Shown here piece by piece: positions 27,828 to 37,195 of a DNA stretch of 64,000 nt; within the stretch, counting starts at the first letter, position 1; the number at the start of each line of letters is the position of its first letter. The stretch covers positions 248,001-312,000 of the forward strand of contig NZ_JBEPSD010000001.1 of assembly GCF_040548735.1 (NCBI RefSeq). The letters run 5' to 3'. Both the position numbers and the translations under genes were made by a program. The notes under the pieces are model-generated. The model saw nothing but the letters and a program-made list of their open reading frames with translations, did no database searches and had not been told where the DNA came from. Source of the stretch: Rhodanobacter soli. GTDB lineage: Bacteria > Pseudomonadota > Gammaproteobacteria > Xanthomonadales > Rhodanobacteraceae.

Positions 27828-27922
27828 CCAGCCACCATAACAAGCGCATCGCCGGCCGCCATCGTACGAAAGTCCATGCGCCGAACTCGACGTGGCCGCC
27901 GCGGCCCGCTAACTTCGGCGGG

Positions 27923-28582
27923 ATGACCACCCTGCTGATCGCCGACGACCATCCGCTGTTCCGCGCCGCACTGCGCCTGGCCGCCAGCGAAAACCTCGGC
28001 GACTGCAGCATGCGCGAAGCGGCCGACCTACCAGGCGTACTCGACGCGCTGGCCGCCGAGCCGGATATCGACCTGGTCCTGCTCGACCTGCACATGCCCG
28101 GCAGCCAGGGGTTGTCGGGGCTCGCCGCGTTGCGCGGCCAGCATCCCGGCGTGGCCGTGCTGGTGGTGTCGGCCCACGACGAACCGCGCATCGTGCGCCG
28201 CGTGCTCGACCACGGCGCCGCCGGCTTCATTCCCAAGAGCGCCAGCCCTGCCGAGATCGGCGCGGCGATCCGCAGCGTGCTCGACTGCGGCAGCTGGCTG
28301 CCGCCCACCCTCGCCGATGCCGTCGCCGCCCTGCCCGCCGACCCCGCCGACACCGATCTGGCCAGCCGCCTGGCCCGCCTCACCGAACAGCAGTCGCGCG
28401 TACTCGCCCTGCTCGCCGAAGGCCTGCTCAACAAGCAGATCGCCGACCGCCTGGGCATCCAGGAACGCACGGTGAAGGCGCATGCCACGGCGATCTTCGA
28501 GAAGCTGCGGGTGAGGAACCGCACGCAGGCGGGGATGTTGTTGAAGTCGCTGGAGTTGGGGGAACCAGGACGGACGCTGTAG
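27923..28582 (+). CDS. CrbR/ErdR-like LuxR-family response regulator
   Basis: A 219-residue two-component regulator: an N-terminal REC domain (1-120) with acidic pocket D8/D9, phospho-acceptor D55 in DLVLLDLHMPGSQGL and the conserved lysine in GFIPKSASP, and a C-terminal LuxR helix-turn-helix (about 150-210, LTEQQSRVLALLAEGLLNKQ, IADRLGIQERTVKAHATAI). It is convergent with, and 39 bases from, the SSS-hybrid kinase gene. In Vibrio, Pseudomonas and Shewanella the equivalent pair CrbS-CrbR (also MxtR-ErdR) activates acetyl-CoA synthetase and acetate uptake. The specific target genes here are inferred. Confidence 0.8.
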   Translation: MTTLLIADDHPLFRAALRLAASENLGDCSMREAADLPGVLDALAAEPDIDLVLLDLHMPGSQGLSGLAALRGQHPGVAVLVVSAHDEPRIVRRVLDHGAAGFIPKSASPAEIGAAIRSVLDCGSWLPPTLADAVAALPADPADTDLASRLARLTEQQSRVLALLAEGLLNKQIADRLGIQERTVKAHATAIFEKLRVRNRTQAGMLLKSLELGEPGRTL

Positions 28583-28621
28583 GCACGCTTCGATCAACTC
28601 CGATTTCGTTGTACCGCCGCA

Positions 28622-31600
28622 CTACACACGCATCGCGCCGGTCGCCACGCGCTGCAACACCTGCCGTAGCGCCAGCGGCTTCAGCGGCTTGTAAAGCACA
28701 CCTATCCCCGCCTCCAGCAAACGTTGGCGTAGCTCACCATCACGATCCGCAGTGAGCATCACGGTCGGCACATCAGCATGCAGTTCGCGTAGCTGAAGCC
28801 ACACATCAAAACCGGTCTGCCCGCCGTCGAGATGAAAATCGAGAATATGCAGATCCGGCCGCCACGGTGCCGCCAGCGCCTGCTCGGCATTGCGTGCGGC
28901 ATGCACGTGCCAGCCCCAACTCACGAGCAAGCTGCTTAGTGCAGCAAGTGCGGCCGGCTCGTTGTCCAGTACCAGCGCACGACCGGCCGGCAGTGACTGC
29001 TGCGCGTCCGCGACAGGCGGCAGTCGTATTGCAGCGCGCGCCCTCGGCACGCTGAGGTCGAACACGCTGCCGTGCCCCGGCCATGAGCGCAGTCCGAGCG
29101 GATGACCGAGCAAATCGGCCATGCGTTGTGCGATCGACAGACCTAGCCCGAGCCCCTGCCCGCCCGCGGCGCTGCCGCGGCGGAATTCCTGGAAGATCAG
29201 CTGCTGCTCGCCCGGTGCGATACCTGGCCCGGTATCCCACACTTCCACGCGTATTTGCTGACCGGCGCGGCGCACGCCGAGCAGCACGCGACCGTGTTCG
29301 GCATAACGCAATGCATTCGACAGAAAGTTCTGCAGCACCCGGCGCAGCAGTTGCGGATCGGAGTGCGCCCAGGCATGCGTGCCCACCACGTCCAGCCGCA
29401 CGCCGCGGTCGAGCGCGATGGCGCGGAATTCGGCGGCCAGCGGATCGAGCACGTCGGCCAGTGCGAACGCGCGCGGCTGCGGATGCAGGCGGCCGCCTTC
29501 GAGCCGGGCCACGTCGAGCAGGCCGGTGAGCAGGCCTTCGGTGGCGGCCAGCGCGCCGTTGAGGTGCTGTGCGGTGGCAGCATCGCCGCCGTGTTCGGTG
29601 AGCGCATGGGCAAACAGCTGCGCCGCGTGCAGCGGCTGCATCAGGTCGTGGGTGACCGCGGCGAGGAAGCGGCTCTTGGCCTCGTTCGCGGCCTGCGCCT
29701 CGGCCGAGGCCGCGGCGAGTTCGCGGGTGCGTTCTTCCACGCGAAGTTCCAGCGTCTCGTTGACGCGCTTGAGCGCCGCCTCGGCCTGACGGAACGCGGT
29801 GACGTCGGTGAAGGTGGCCACGAAGCCGCCGCCGGGCATCGGGTTGCCGCGGATCTCGACGATGATGCCGCCGGGGAAACGCCGCTCGGACAGATGCCGC
29901 GTGCCGGCGCGCATGTGCGCCAGCCGGCGCTGCACGCGCGCGTCCACTTCACCGGGGCCGAGCATGCCGGCGTCGATGTTGTGGCGGGTCAGCTCGGCCA
30001 CCGGGCGGCCTACCTGCAGCAGCTCGGGCGGGTAGTCGAACAACTGCGCGTACGGCGTGTTCCAGGCGACCAGGTGCAATTCGGCATCGACCACGCAGAT
30101 GCCCTGGCTCATGTTCTCCAGAGCCGCCTCCAGCACGCGCTGGTTGAAGCGCAGGTCCTGCGCCGCCTCGCCGACGATCGCTACCACGGTGTCCAGGTCG
30201 TCGCGGCCCTGCCGATGCACCACCTCCAACAGCAATCGCGCCGAGGCGGCGCCGATCACCGCAGCCAGTTCGTGCTCGACCTCGGCCACGCGCGCACTGC
30301 CGGCGGGCCCCACGGTGGGTGCGCTGGCAAACAGGTGCTCGACCCGCTCCGACGGCAGGAAACGCATCGCCAGCGCACGCAGCTCGACCAAGCCGACATC
30401 GCCCACGCTGACCGCGCGTGCCGCCCGACCAAAACGCGAACCGGCCACCGCCAGCATCACCACGATATTCACCAGCAGGCTCACCACCACGGCACGGCCC
30501 AGCCGGTTCCAGTTGCCCAGCCCGAGCAGGCCATCCGGCGCCAGCCAATGCAGGCCGAACGGACCGCCGTGCAGCCACGCCGGTGCGACCGGCAACAGGG
30601 TCGGCAGCACCGCGTAGACCCACACCAGCGTGCCGGCGGCAAGCCCGGCCATCACCGCACGCGAACCCAGCTGCGGCCGGTACACCGCCGCCAGCAACGC
30701 CGGGGTAAGCCCGGCCAGCGCGGAGAACGAGATCGCGCCGATATCGGCCAGCACCTCGTTGCGCGCCAGCACGCGGCTGTACGCCCACGCCAGCAGGATC
30801 AGCACCAGGATCGCCACGCGCCGGTGGTTCAGCAGTTCACCGCGCAGGTCGCCATGCTCGTCGCGCCCCCAACCGGCGCGCACGCGCAACGGCGCGATGA
30901 AATGGTTGACCACCATCAGGCTCAACGCCAGCGTGGCGATCACCACCATGCTGGTGGCCGCGCTCAGGCCACCGAGAAACGCGATCAAGGCCAGGCCATG
31001 CTCGCCGCGTGCCAGCGGCAACGCCAGCACGTACATGTCCGACGACACCCCGCTCGCTCCCAGCCACGCATCGCCCAACCGCGCCAGCGGCAGGATCGGC
31101 AGCGAGATCAGCAGCAGGTACAGCGGGAACAGCCAGCGCGCGGTGCGCAGCTGCCCGTCGTCGCGGCATTCCACGATGCCGGCGTAGAACTGGTGCGGCA
31201 TGGTGAACATCGCCAGTGCGCCGAGCAGGATCAATGCCGGGAAGCCACCGCTGTCCGGTGGCGGCGGCACGTTGACCGGCAAGCCCGCAGGCAACGCGGT
31301 GAACAGCAAGGTGCCCAGCGCCAGCATCGCACCGAGCTTGAACAGCGACTCGAACGCCATCGCCAGCACCAGCCCGCGGTTGTGCGCCATGGTCGACGCG
31401 CGCCGCGTGCCGAACAGCATCGCGAACAGCGCCATCAGCAACGCCACGTACAGCGCGCTGTCCTGCCACGGGTTGGATTCCGCCAGCTGGCCGTGGCTGA
31501 GGATGCCGTAGCTCATCGCCACCGCCTTCAGCTGCAATGCGATGTACGGCACGATGCCGATCACCACCACCGCGGTGACCAGCGCCGCCAGCCCGGAATG

Positions 31601-31942
31601 CCGCCCCAGCCGCACCGCGATCAGGTCGGCCAGCGAACCGGCGTTGTATTCGCGCACCAGTTGCACCAGCCGGCCGAGGAACTTCAGCGCGAACAGGTAC
31701 ATCAGAATCGCCCCGACGAACGTCGGCGGCAGCCACCAACCCGAACGGCTGGCCTGGGTCACCGTGCCGTAGAACGTCCATGAGGTGCAGTGGATCGCCA
31801 GCGACAGCGCGTACACGATCGCCCAGCGTTTCTCGAACAGTTGCGGGCGGCGCTCGCCGAGCAGGGCCACGCCGAACAGCAGGGCGAGCCAGCACAATGC
31901 GGCAAACGCGATGACGCCTGCGCTCAGCATGCCGGACTCCAT
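28622..31942 (-). CDS. CrbS-like hybrid histidine kinase with Na+/solute symporter domain
   Basis: A 1106-residue membrane sensor. Residues 1 to about 510 contain about 13 TM helices of the SSS (PutP-like) fold, followed by a short STAC-like linker, a PAS domain (about 620-740, MSQGICVVDAELHLVAWNTP), a coiled coil, a HisKA domain with H765 in FLAAVTHDLMQPLHAAQLFA, a HATPase with N box LQNFLSNALRYA and G boxes DTGPGIAPG and GQGLGLGLSIAQ, and a C-terminal receiver with D1035 in LHILDFHLDGGQTGF. This order is that of CrbS/CbrA-family sensors that couple solute transport to signalling. The start at 31942 (MESGMLSAGVIAF) is preferred to one 16 codons upstream. Its likely cognate regulator is the convergent LuxR-type gene. 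Confidence 0.85.
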   Translation of the reverse strand: MESGMLSAGVIAFAALCWLALLFGVALLGERRPQLFEKRWAIVYALSLAIHCTSWTFYGTVTQASRSGWWLPPTFVGAILMYLFALKFLGRLVQLVREYNAGSLADLIAVRLGRHSGLAALVTAVVVIGIVPYIALQLKAVAMSYGILSHGQLAESNPWQDSALYVALLMALFAMLFGTRRASTMAHNRGLVLAMAFESLFKLGAMLALGTLLFTALPAGLPVNVPPPPDSGGFPALILLGALAMFTMPHQFYAGIVECRDDGQLRTARWLFPLYLLLISLPILPLARLGDAWLGASGVSSDMYVLALPLARGEHGLALIAFLGGLSAATSMVVIATLALSLMVVNHFIAPLRVRAGWGRDEHGDLRGELLNHRRVAILVLILLAWAYSRVLARNEVLADIGAISFSALAGLTPALLAAVYRPQLGSRAVMAGLAAGTLVWVYAVLPTLLPVAPAWLHGGPFGLHWLAPDGLLGLGNWNRLGRAVVVSLLVNIVVMLAVAGSRFGRAARAVSVGDVGLVELRALAMRFLPSERVEHLFASAPTVGPAGSARVAEVEHELAAVIGAASARLLLEVVHRQGRDDLDTVVAIVGEAAQDLRFNQRVLEAALENMSQGICVVDAELHLVAWNTPYAQLFDYPPELLQVGRPVAELTRHNIDAGMLGPGEVDARVQRRLAHMRAGTRHLSERRFPGGIIVEIRGNPMPGGGFVATFTDVTAFRQAEAALKRVNETLELRVEERTRELAAASAEAQAANEAKSRFLAAVTHDLMQPLHAAQLFAHALTEHGGDAATAQHLNGALAATEGLLTGLLDVARLEGGRLHPQPRAFALADVLDPLAAEFRAIALDRGVRLDVVGTHAWAHSDPQLLRRVLQNFLSNALRYAEHGRVLLGVRRAGQQIRVEVWDTGPGIAPGEQQLIFQEFRRGSAAGGQGLGLGLSIAQRMADLLGHPLGLRSWPGHGSVFDLSVPRARAAIRLPPVADAQQSLPAGRALVLDNEPAALAALSSLLVSWGWHVHAARNAEQALAAPWRPDLHILDFHLDGGQTGFDVWLQLRELHADVPTVMLTADRDGELRQRLLEAGIGVLYKPLKPLALRQVLQRVATGAMRV

Positions 31943-32093
31943 GGGCCGTACTTCCTCCCCCGCTTGCAGCGGAGGGCCGGGCGACCGCAAGGGAGTCCTG
32001 CAGGTGAGAGGTGCTCTTGATCTTCACGCCAGCCGGCGCAACCCCCTCCCCCCAACCTCCCCCAGTCAGCAGGAGGAGGCGCAGAAGCGGCCA

Positions 32094-33131
32094 TCAATGC
32101 CCCGCCGGCAGCCCCAGCGCGCGCACGGCGTTCACCACCCAGCGCAACTGCACACCGTGGCGGCTGTCGTAGTCGGCTCCGGAATATCCCCACCAGTCCC
32201 AGCATGCTTGCGGATTCAAGGGCGCGAAACTTGCGCGGGTCTGAGGATATAGCACCGTCACGTCGTAGACGTCGGCCCAGCGGTTGAAGCCGGCGTCCTC
32301 GACGAAGGCCTTGCCCACGGCGTCGGCATTCTGCTTGCAGCCGTGGAACGCGACCATCACGCCGCACGGCTTGCCCGCGAGGCAATCCGGCGGCAGGTAG
32401 ACGTAGCCGGTACCGGCCATGAAGGCATCGGCGCCGTCGGGGCGCAGCGCATCCTGGCCGAACGTGCGCAGCTCGCCGCGCGCCCGGGTCGCCGCACGCG
32501 CCGGCTTGCCGAACATCTGCGCAAAGATCTCGCCGGCGGCGTCGAAGCCGCAGTGGCCGAGGTACGGCGCCACCGACTTGTCGCAGTCGTCGCCGCTGCC
32601 GGCCACCGGCAGGTTGTGCGCGAACGCGCGCTGGCCGTCGTCGTGCACCTGCATGTTCTTCAGGGCTGGCGTGCCATCGCGCAATTGCTCGTAGAAATGG
32701 GCGCCGGCCTCCGCCACCGCCGGTGCCACCAGTGCGTCATCCTTGCCGTGCAGCAGATAGACACGGGCGTGGGCAAGATCCTTCAACGCGCCGATTTCGC
32801 CGGCCGCGGAACGCTTCGTGGCGCTGGCCACCAGCGCGCCGACATCCGGCGCGGGCTCGCCCTTCATGCAACTGCCCAGGGCAACCGGCAGCTGACCGCC
32901 GGCACAGCTGTACGGGCCGCCGGCGACCAGGGCCGCATTCGGGAACAGTTCCGGATACGCCAATTGCATCTGCGCAGCCATGTATGCGCCGGACGAGAGA
33001 CCGACCACGGCGGTGCGCGCCGGATCGATTTTCAATCCGGGCAGGCTCGGACCGGCGTCTTTCGCGCAGGCGCTGCCGGCGCTGGCCAGCAGGGCCAGCC
33101 ACAGCAGGCGGGTTACCCATCGGGTGTTCAT
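32094..33131 (-). CDS. extracellular/periplasmic PHB depolymerase-type esterase
   Basis: A 345-residue exported alpha/beta hydrolase. The signal segment is LLWLALLASAGSACA, with a possible lipobox-like GSAC. The lipase box is VVGLSSGAYMAAQM with nucleophile S46 near the N-terminus, and an oxyanion-hole segment VMVAFHGCKQNADAVG and the late WWGYSGADYDSRHGVQL with the probable catalytic His follow, as in the poly(3-hydroxybutyrate) depolymerase (LpqC/PHB_depo) family. Ester polymers such as PHB are the likely substrate; feruloyl or acetylxylan esters remain possible. The gene lies 75 bases downstream of the TonB-dependent receptor and upstream of the CrbS-like gene on the same strand. Confidence 0.8.
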   Translation of the reverse strand: MNTRWVTRLLWLALLASAGSACAKDAGPSLPGLKIDPARTAVVGLSSGAYMAAQMQLAYPELFPNAALVAGGPYSCAGGQLPVALGSCMKGEPAPDVGALVASATKRSAAGEIGALKDLAHARVYLLHGKDDALVAPAVAEAGAHFYEQLRDGTPALKNMQVHDDGQRAFAHNLPVAGSGDDCDKSVAPYLGHCGFDAAGEIFAQMFGKPARAATRARGELRTFGQDALRPDGADAFMAGTGYVYLPPDCLAGKPCGVMVAFHGCKQNADAVGKAFVEDAGFNRWADVYDVTVLYPQTRASFAPLNPQACWDWWGYSGADYDSRHGVQLRWVVNAVRALGLPAGH

Positions 33132-33206
33132 CGGTCCGCTCCGTTTGGTCATTCCAGTCCAGGCGTCATGCCGGGTGGGCCATGCCCGCCCGGCAGAAGC
33201 CGTGCA

Positions 33207-35492
33207 TCAGAAGTTGTAGCGCACGTTGGCGTACCAGTTGCGCGGCATGCCGTAATACGCTGTGCGGATGTTGCCTACGCTGGAGAACTCCTGGCCGTCG
33301 GTCTTGTAGACCTTGTCGCCGAGATTGCGCACGCCGGCACGGAATTGCCAGTGGCCGTCGGCGGAATCGTAGATGCCGAACAGGCCGGTCACCGAGTAGG
33401 CCTTCTGGCTCAGCGCTTCGTAGTTGTCCACGCTCAGCCAGGTCTCGCTGCGGTACGACCAGTCCGCGCCGATGGTGATGGCGCTGCCGTCGCCCAGGTC
33501 GAAAGCCTGCGTGGCCGCAACCCGCGATGTCCAGGTCGGCGAGAACGGCACGTGCTTGTGCAGCTCCGGGTTGTACAGCGGGTCGCTGGGATCGAGACGG
33601 TGGTCGACGAACTTGGCGTAGCGCGCATCCATGTAGCCGACCTGGGCCGACAGGCGGGTGCCCTGCCCCAGCACGGCGGCGCCTTCGAACTCGATGCCGT
33701 CCATCTTCAGCTTGGCCGCGTTGATCACCGGGAACGCGAAGGTCGGGGTGATCGAGCCCGGGTTCTGCACCTCGGACACGCGTGCCTGGAAGTCGGTGTA
33801 GTCGCTGTGGAACGCGGCCAGGTTCGCCTGCAGCTTGTTGTCGGCCGAGCGCCACTTCATGCCCAGCTCGTAGGTCCACACGTACTCGGGGTTGTACTCG
33901 GCGCTCTTCGTTTCGGCGGCGGTGTTGGCGCGGCCGTTGAAGCCACCGGACTTGAAGCCGCGGCTGGCCGAGGCGTAGAGCATGGTCTGCGGATCGAGCT
34001 GCTTCTGCAGGCTGAGCGTGGGCGTCCACGCATTCCAGCGCTTGCTCGCGCCGAACGCCACGGTCTCGTTGATCGCGCTGAACGGCGCGCCCCAGAACGT
34101 GCTGGTGGTGCGGTCGTAGTCCTTGTGGTCGCTGCTGTAGCGCACGCCGGCGGCCAGCGTCCAGCTCGGCACGAACTCCCAGTTCACGTGCGCGAAGCCG
34201 GCGTAGGTGGTGGTGGTGAGGTCGTCGTCGATGGTGCGCAGGAAGGTGATCGGCGTGCCGGCCAGGGCGAACAGGTCACTGGCATAGGCCTCCTGGTGCG
34301 ACGGCACGGTTTCGCGCAGCCAGTACAGGCCATACACCGCCTGCAGGTTGCTGCCGTTGTCGTACTGCAGCTGCAGTTCCTGGCTCGCCTGCTTCTGATG
34401 GAAATCGACCAGCACGTCGCCCAGCTCGAACTGCGAGGCGTCGATGTCGATGTAGGAACGGCTGTCGAGCTTGCGGAAGGCGCTGATGCTCCTGAGGTTC
34501 CACCGGTCGGACAGCTTCCAGCCGAGGTTCAGCGCGGCGCCCTTGTGCTCGAGCTTCTGGCCCTTGTCCGGACCGAACGAGGTGCGCGTCCTGAAGTCGT
34601 ACTTCTGGTCCGGATCGGGGGTGTACAGCGGCACCGAGCCGAACACCAGGTCGGTGCGTTTCAGCACGGAGACCGGCTGGCCCAGGGTCAACCCGGTGTC
34701 CTGTTTGGTGTAGTCGAGGCTGAGCACCGCGTCGAAGTTTTCCGACGGGTGGTAGCGCAGCTTGCCGCGCACGGACTTGGTGTCCTCGTCGTTGTACTTG
34801 TGACCGGTGGACGGATCGGTGACGTAGCCGTCGGTCTGGGTCACCGCGCCGGCGATCGAGGCCGACCATGCGCCGCCCAGCGGACCGCCGAGATAGAACT
34901 TGCCCTCGCGCCGGCCGTAGTTGCCGAAGCCGGCCTCGACCGAACCCTCGGTGCTGTCGCCCGGGTTCTTCGTCACCACCTTGACCGCGCCGCCGGTGGA
35001 GTTCTTGCCGTACAGCGTGCCCTGCGGGCCGCGCAGCACTTCGACGCGCTCGACGTCGAACAGGCTGATCAGCCCGCCCTGGATGCGCGAGTAGTAGACG
35101 TCGTCGACGTACATGCCCACGCCCGGATCGAACGTCTGCAGCGCATCCGGCTGGCCGATGCCGCGGATGAAGATGTTCACCGCCGAGGACGAGCCGCGGC
35201 CCTGCACGATGTTCATGTTCGGCACCGCGCCCTGCAGGCCGTCGACGCTGTTCGCCTGCAGGTCCTTCATGTCCTCGCCGCTGAACGCGGTGATCGCGAC
35301 CGGCACCTTCTCCAGCGATTCGTCGCGACGCCGCGCACTGACCGTCACCTCCTCCAGCTGTTTGGCCTCGGCCTGTTTCGCTGCCGTCGGCTTGGCACCG
35401 GCGTCTTCGCCCGCCTGCTGCGCGTGCAGCGGCGCGATGAATGCCAGCCCCAGAACCAGACCGATCGCCGAACTCAGATGCGTGCGTTTCAT
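33207..35492 (-). CDS. TonB-dependent outer-membrane receptor
   Basis: A 761-residue outer-membrane transporter. Signal peptide about residues 1-25 (SSAIGLVLGLAFIAPLHA, cleaved before QQ). A TonB-box-like LEEVTVSARRRDESLEKVPV leads into the plug domain (about 60-165, with VPNMNIVQGRGSSSAVNIFI, GIGQPDALQT and VEVLRGPQGTLYGKNSTGGA). The remaining 600 residues form the 22-strand barrel ending in NWYANVRYNF with a C-terminal Phe. The SARRRDESLEKVPVAITAFS opening is typical of Xanthomonadales/sphingomonad receptors for non-siderophore substrates. AAGGGG precedes the start at 35492. Its operon partner is a PHB depolymerase, so oligo-3HB or an ester-linked nutrient is a reasonable but unproven ligand. 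Confidence 0.88.
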   Translation of the reverse strand: MKRTHLSSAIGLVLGLAFIAPLHAQQAGEDAGAKPTAAKQAEAKQLEEVTVSARRRDESLEKVPVAITAFSGEDMKDLQANSVDGLQGAVPNMNIVQGRGSSSAVNIFIRGIGQPDALQTFDPGVGMYVDDVYYSRIQGGLISLFDVERVEVLRGPQGTLYGKNSTGGAVKVVTKNPGDSTEGSVEAGFGNYGRREGKFYLGGPLGGAWSASIAGAVTQTDGYVTDPSTGHKYNDEDTKSVRGKLRYHPSENFDAVLSLDYTKQDTGLTLGQPVSVLKRTDLVFGSVPLYTPDPDQKYDFRTRTSFGPDKGQKLEHKGAALNLGWKLSDRWNLRSISAFRKLDSRSYIDIDASQFELGDVLVDFHQKQASQELQLQYDNGSNLQAVYGLYWLRETVPSHQEAYASDLFALAGTPITFLRTIDDDLTTTTYAGFAHVNWEFVPSWTLAAGVRYSSDHKDYDRTTSTFWGAPFSAINETVAFGASKRWNAWTPTLSLQKQLDPQTMLYASASRGFKSGGFNGRANTAAETKSAEYNPEYVWTYELGMKWRSADNKLQANLAAFHSDYTDFQARVSEVQNPGSITPTFAFPVINAAKLKMDGIEFEGAAVLGQGTRLSAQVGYMDARYAKFVDHRLDPSDPLYNPELHKHVPFSPTWTSRVAATQAFDLGDGSAITIGADWSYRSETWLSVDNYEALSQKAYSVTGLFGIYDSADGHWQFRAGVRNLGDKVYKTDGQEFSSVGNIRTAYYGMPRNWYANVRYNF

Positions 35493-35646
35493 GACGTCCC
35501 CTTGCAGTGAATGCATCGCTCGCGCGGATGCTGATGAGGGGAGAGTAGGCGGCGCCATGCGCCGGCGGCACTTGTACCTTCGTACAGTGCCGCCTGCATC
35601 TGGCGTCCGGGATACTCGACGCCAAGTCGTGGTGGGAGATTCACGG

Positions 35647-37044
35647 ATGGCGTTTCTGATCGTGCTGGCTGCGCTGTGCTTCCTGATGTTCGCGGCCTAT
35701 CGCGGCTACAGCGTCATCCTGTTCGCGCCGATCGCCGCGCTGGGCGCGGTGCTGCTGACCGAGCCGGCGCTGGTGGCGCCGATGTTCACCGGCCTGTTCA
35801 TGGACAAGATGGTCGGCTTCCTCAAGCTGTACTTCCCGGTGTTCATGCTGGGCGCGGTGTTCGGCAAGCTGATCGAGCTGTCGGGCTTCTCCAAGGCCAT
35901 CGTGGCGGCGACCATCGGCCTGGTCGGGCGCAGCCGGGCAATCCTGTCGATCGTGCTGGTATGCGCGCTGCTGACCTACGGCGGCGTGTCGCTGTTCGTG
36001 GTGGTATTCGCGGTGTACCCGTTCGCCGCCGAGCTGTTCCGCCAGTCCGGCATCCCGAAGCGATTGATCCCCGGCACCATCGCGCTGGGCGCGTTCACCT
36101 TCACCATGGATTCGCTGCCGGGCACGCCGCAGATCCAGAACATCATCCCGACCGCGTTCTTCGGCACCACTACCTGGGCGGCACCGTGGCTGGGCACGAT
36201 CGGCGCGGTGTTCATCCTGGTCGTCGGCCTGACTTACCTGGACTGGCGCCGGCGCAAGGCCGCCGCGGCCGGCGAAGGCTATGGCGACAACCTGGTCAAC
36301 GAGCCGGCTCCGTTCGAAGGCGGCAAGCTGGCGCATCCGCTGGTCGCGCTGCTGCCGCTGGTACTGGTGGGCGTGTGCAACAAGCTGTTCACCGACCTGA
36401 TCCCGCGCATCTACGGCGAAACGCAGTCGTTCCTGCCCAGCGTGGTCGGCAACGCCAAGCCGGTGGTGCAGGAAGTCTCCAAGGTTGCCGCGATCTGGGC
36501 GGTCGAGGGCGCGCTGCTGGTCGGCATCCTGTGCGTGCTGGCGTGCGCCTGGCGTGCGGTGACCCGGCAGCTGGCCGCCGGCAGCCAGGCCGCGGTCGGC
36601 GGTGCGCTGCTGGCCTCGATGAATACCGCCTCGGAATACGGTTTCGGCGCGGTGATCGCCGCCCTGCCCGGCTTCAAGCTGGTCGCCGATGCGCTGCACA
36701 CGATCCCGAACCCGCTGCTCAACGAGGCGATCACCGTCACCGCGCTGGCCGGCATCACCGGCTCGGCTTCCGGCGGCATGAGCATCGCCCTGGGCGCGAT
36801 GGCCGAAACCTTCATCGCCAACGCGAACGCCGCCGGCATCCCGATGGAAGTGCTGCACCGGGTCGCCGCAATGGCCTCCGGCGGCATGGACACGCTGCCG
36901 CACAACGGCGCGGTGATCACCCTGCTGGCGGTGACCGGGCTGACCCACCGGCAGTCCTACAAGGACATCTTCGCCATCACCGTGATCAAGACCCTGGCTG
37001 TGCTGGTGGTGATCGCGGCGTACTATTTCCTCGGCGTGGTGTAG
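35647..37044 (+). CDS. GntP-family permease, candidate 3-hydroxybutyrate transporter
   Basis: A 465-residue inner-membrane transporter with 11-12 hydrophobic segments. Family-like motifs include [58 protein letters not shown] and [20 protein letters not shown]. GntP members move gluconate and related hydroxy acids; one branch beside 3-hydroxybutyrate dehydrogenase genes takes up D-3-hydroxybutyrate. The start at 35647 with GGGAG upstream replaces a much longer frame that begins inside the divergent receptor gene. It is transcribed divergently from the TonB-receptor/PHB-depolymerase pair, 154 bases apart. Confidence 0.85.
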   Translation: MAFLIVLAALCFLMFAAYRGYSVILFAPIAALGAVLLTEPALVAPMFTGLFMDKMVGFLKLYFPVFMLGAVFGKLIELSGFSKAIVAATIGLVGRSRAILSIVLVCALLTYGGVSLFVVVFAVYPFAAELFRQSGIPKRLIPGTIALGAFTFTMDSLPGTPQIQNIIPTAFFGTTTWAAPWLGTIGAVFILVVGLTYLDWRRRKAAAAGEGYGDNLVNEPAPFEGGKLAHPLVALLPLVLVGVCNKLFTDLIPRIYGETQSFLPSVVGNAKPVVQEVSKVAAIWAVEGALLVGILCVLACAWRAVTRQLAAGSQAAVGGALLASMNTASEYGFGAVIAALPGFKLVADALHTIPNPLLNEAITVTALAGITGSASGGMSIALGAMAETFIANANAAGIPMEVLHRVAAMASGGMDTLPHNGAVITLLAVTGLTHRQSYKDIFAITVIKTLAVLVVIAAYYFLGVV

Positions 37045-37195
37045 CCGCGCCGACGGCATCCCGCAGACCGCGGCCGTGAGGCCGGATGAACGGGCGATCG
37101 AAATGACGGGCAAGTTGTCACGCAAGTCCGTATAATCGGTTAATTCGCCCTTCAAAAACCTGCGTGACGGCCACCGAGCCGCCCGAGTCGATCCC

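Noticed and set aside
29255-31783. An 842-codon plus-strand open frame
   Set aside because: Antisense shadow of the CrbS-like kinase; Arg/His/Gln-rich with no recognisable motif.
31943-32093. REP element from the C-rich stretch between kinase and PHB depolymerase
   Set aside because: The pyrimidine-rich CCCCTCC-type sequence resembles dispersed Xanthomonadales repeats but has no perfect dyad, so it is not annotated.
32343-35510. A 1055-codon plus-strand open frame
   Set aside because: It runs antisense through the TonB-dependent receptor and PHB depolymerase genes, has the His/Arg/Gln/Val-rich composition of a GC-rich antisense shadow and no domain.
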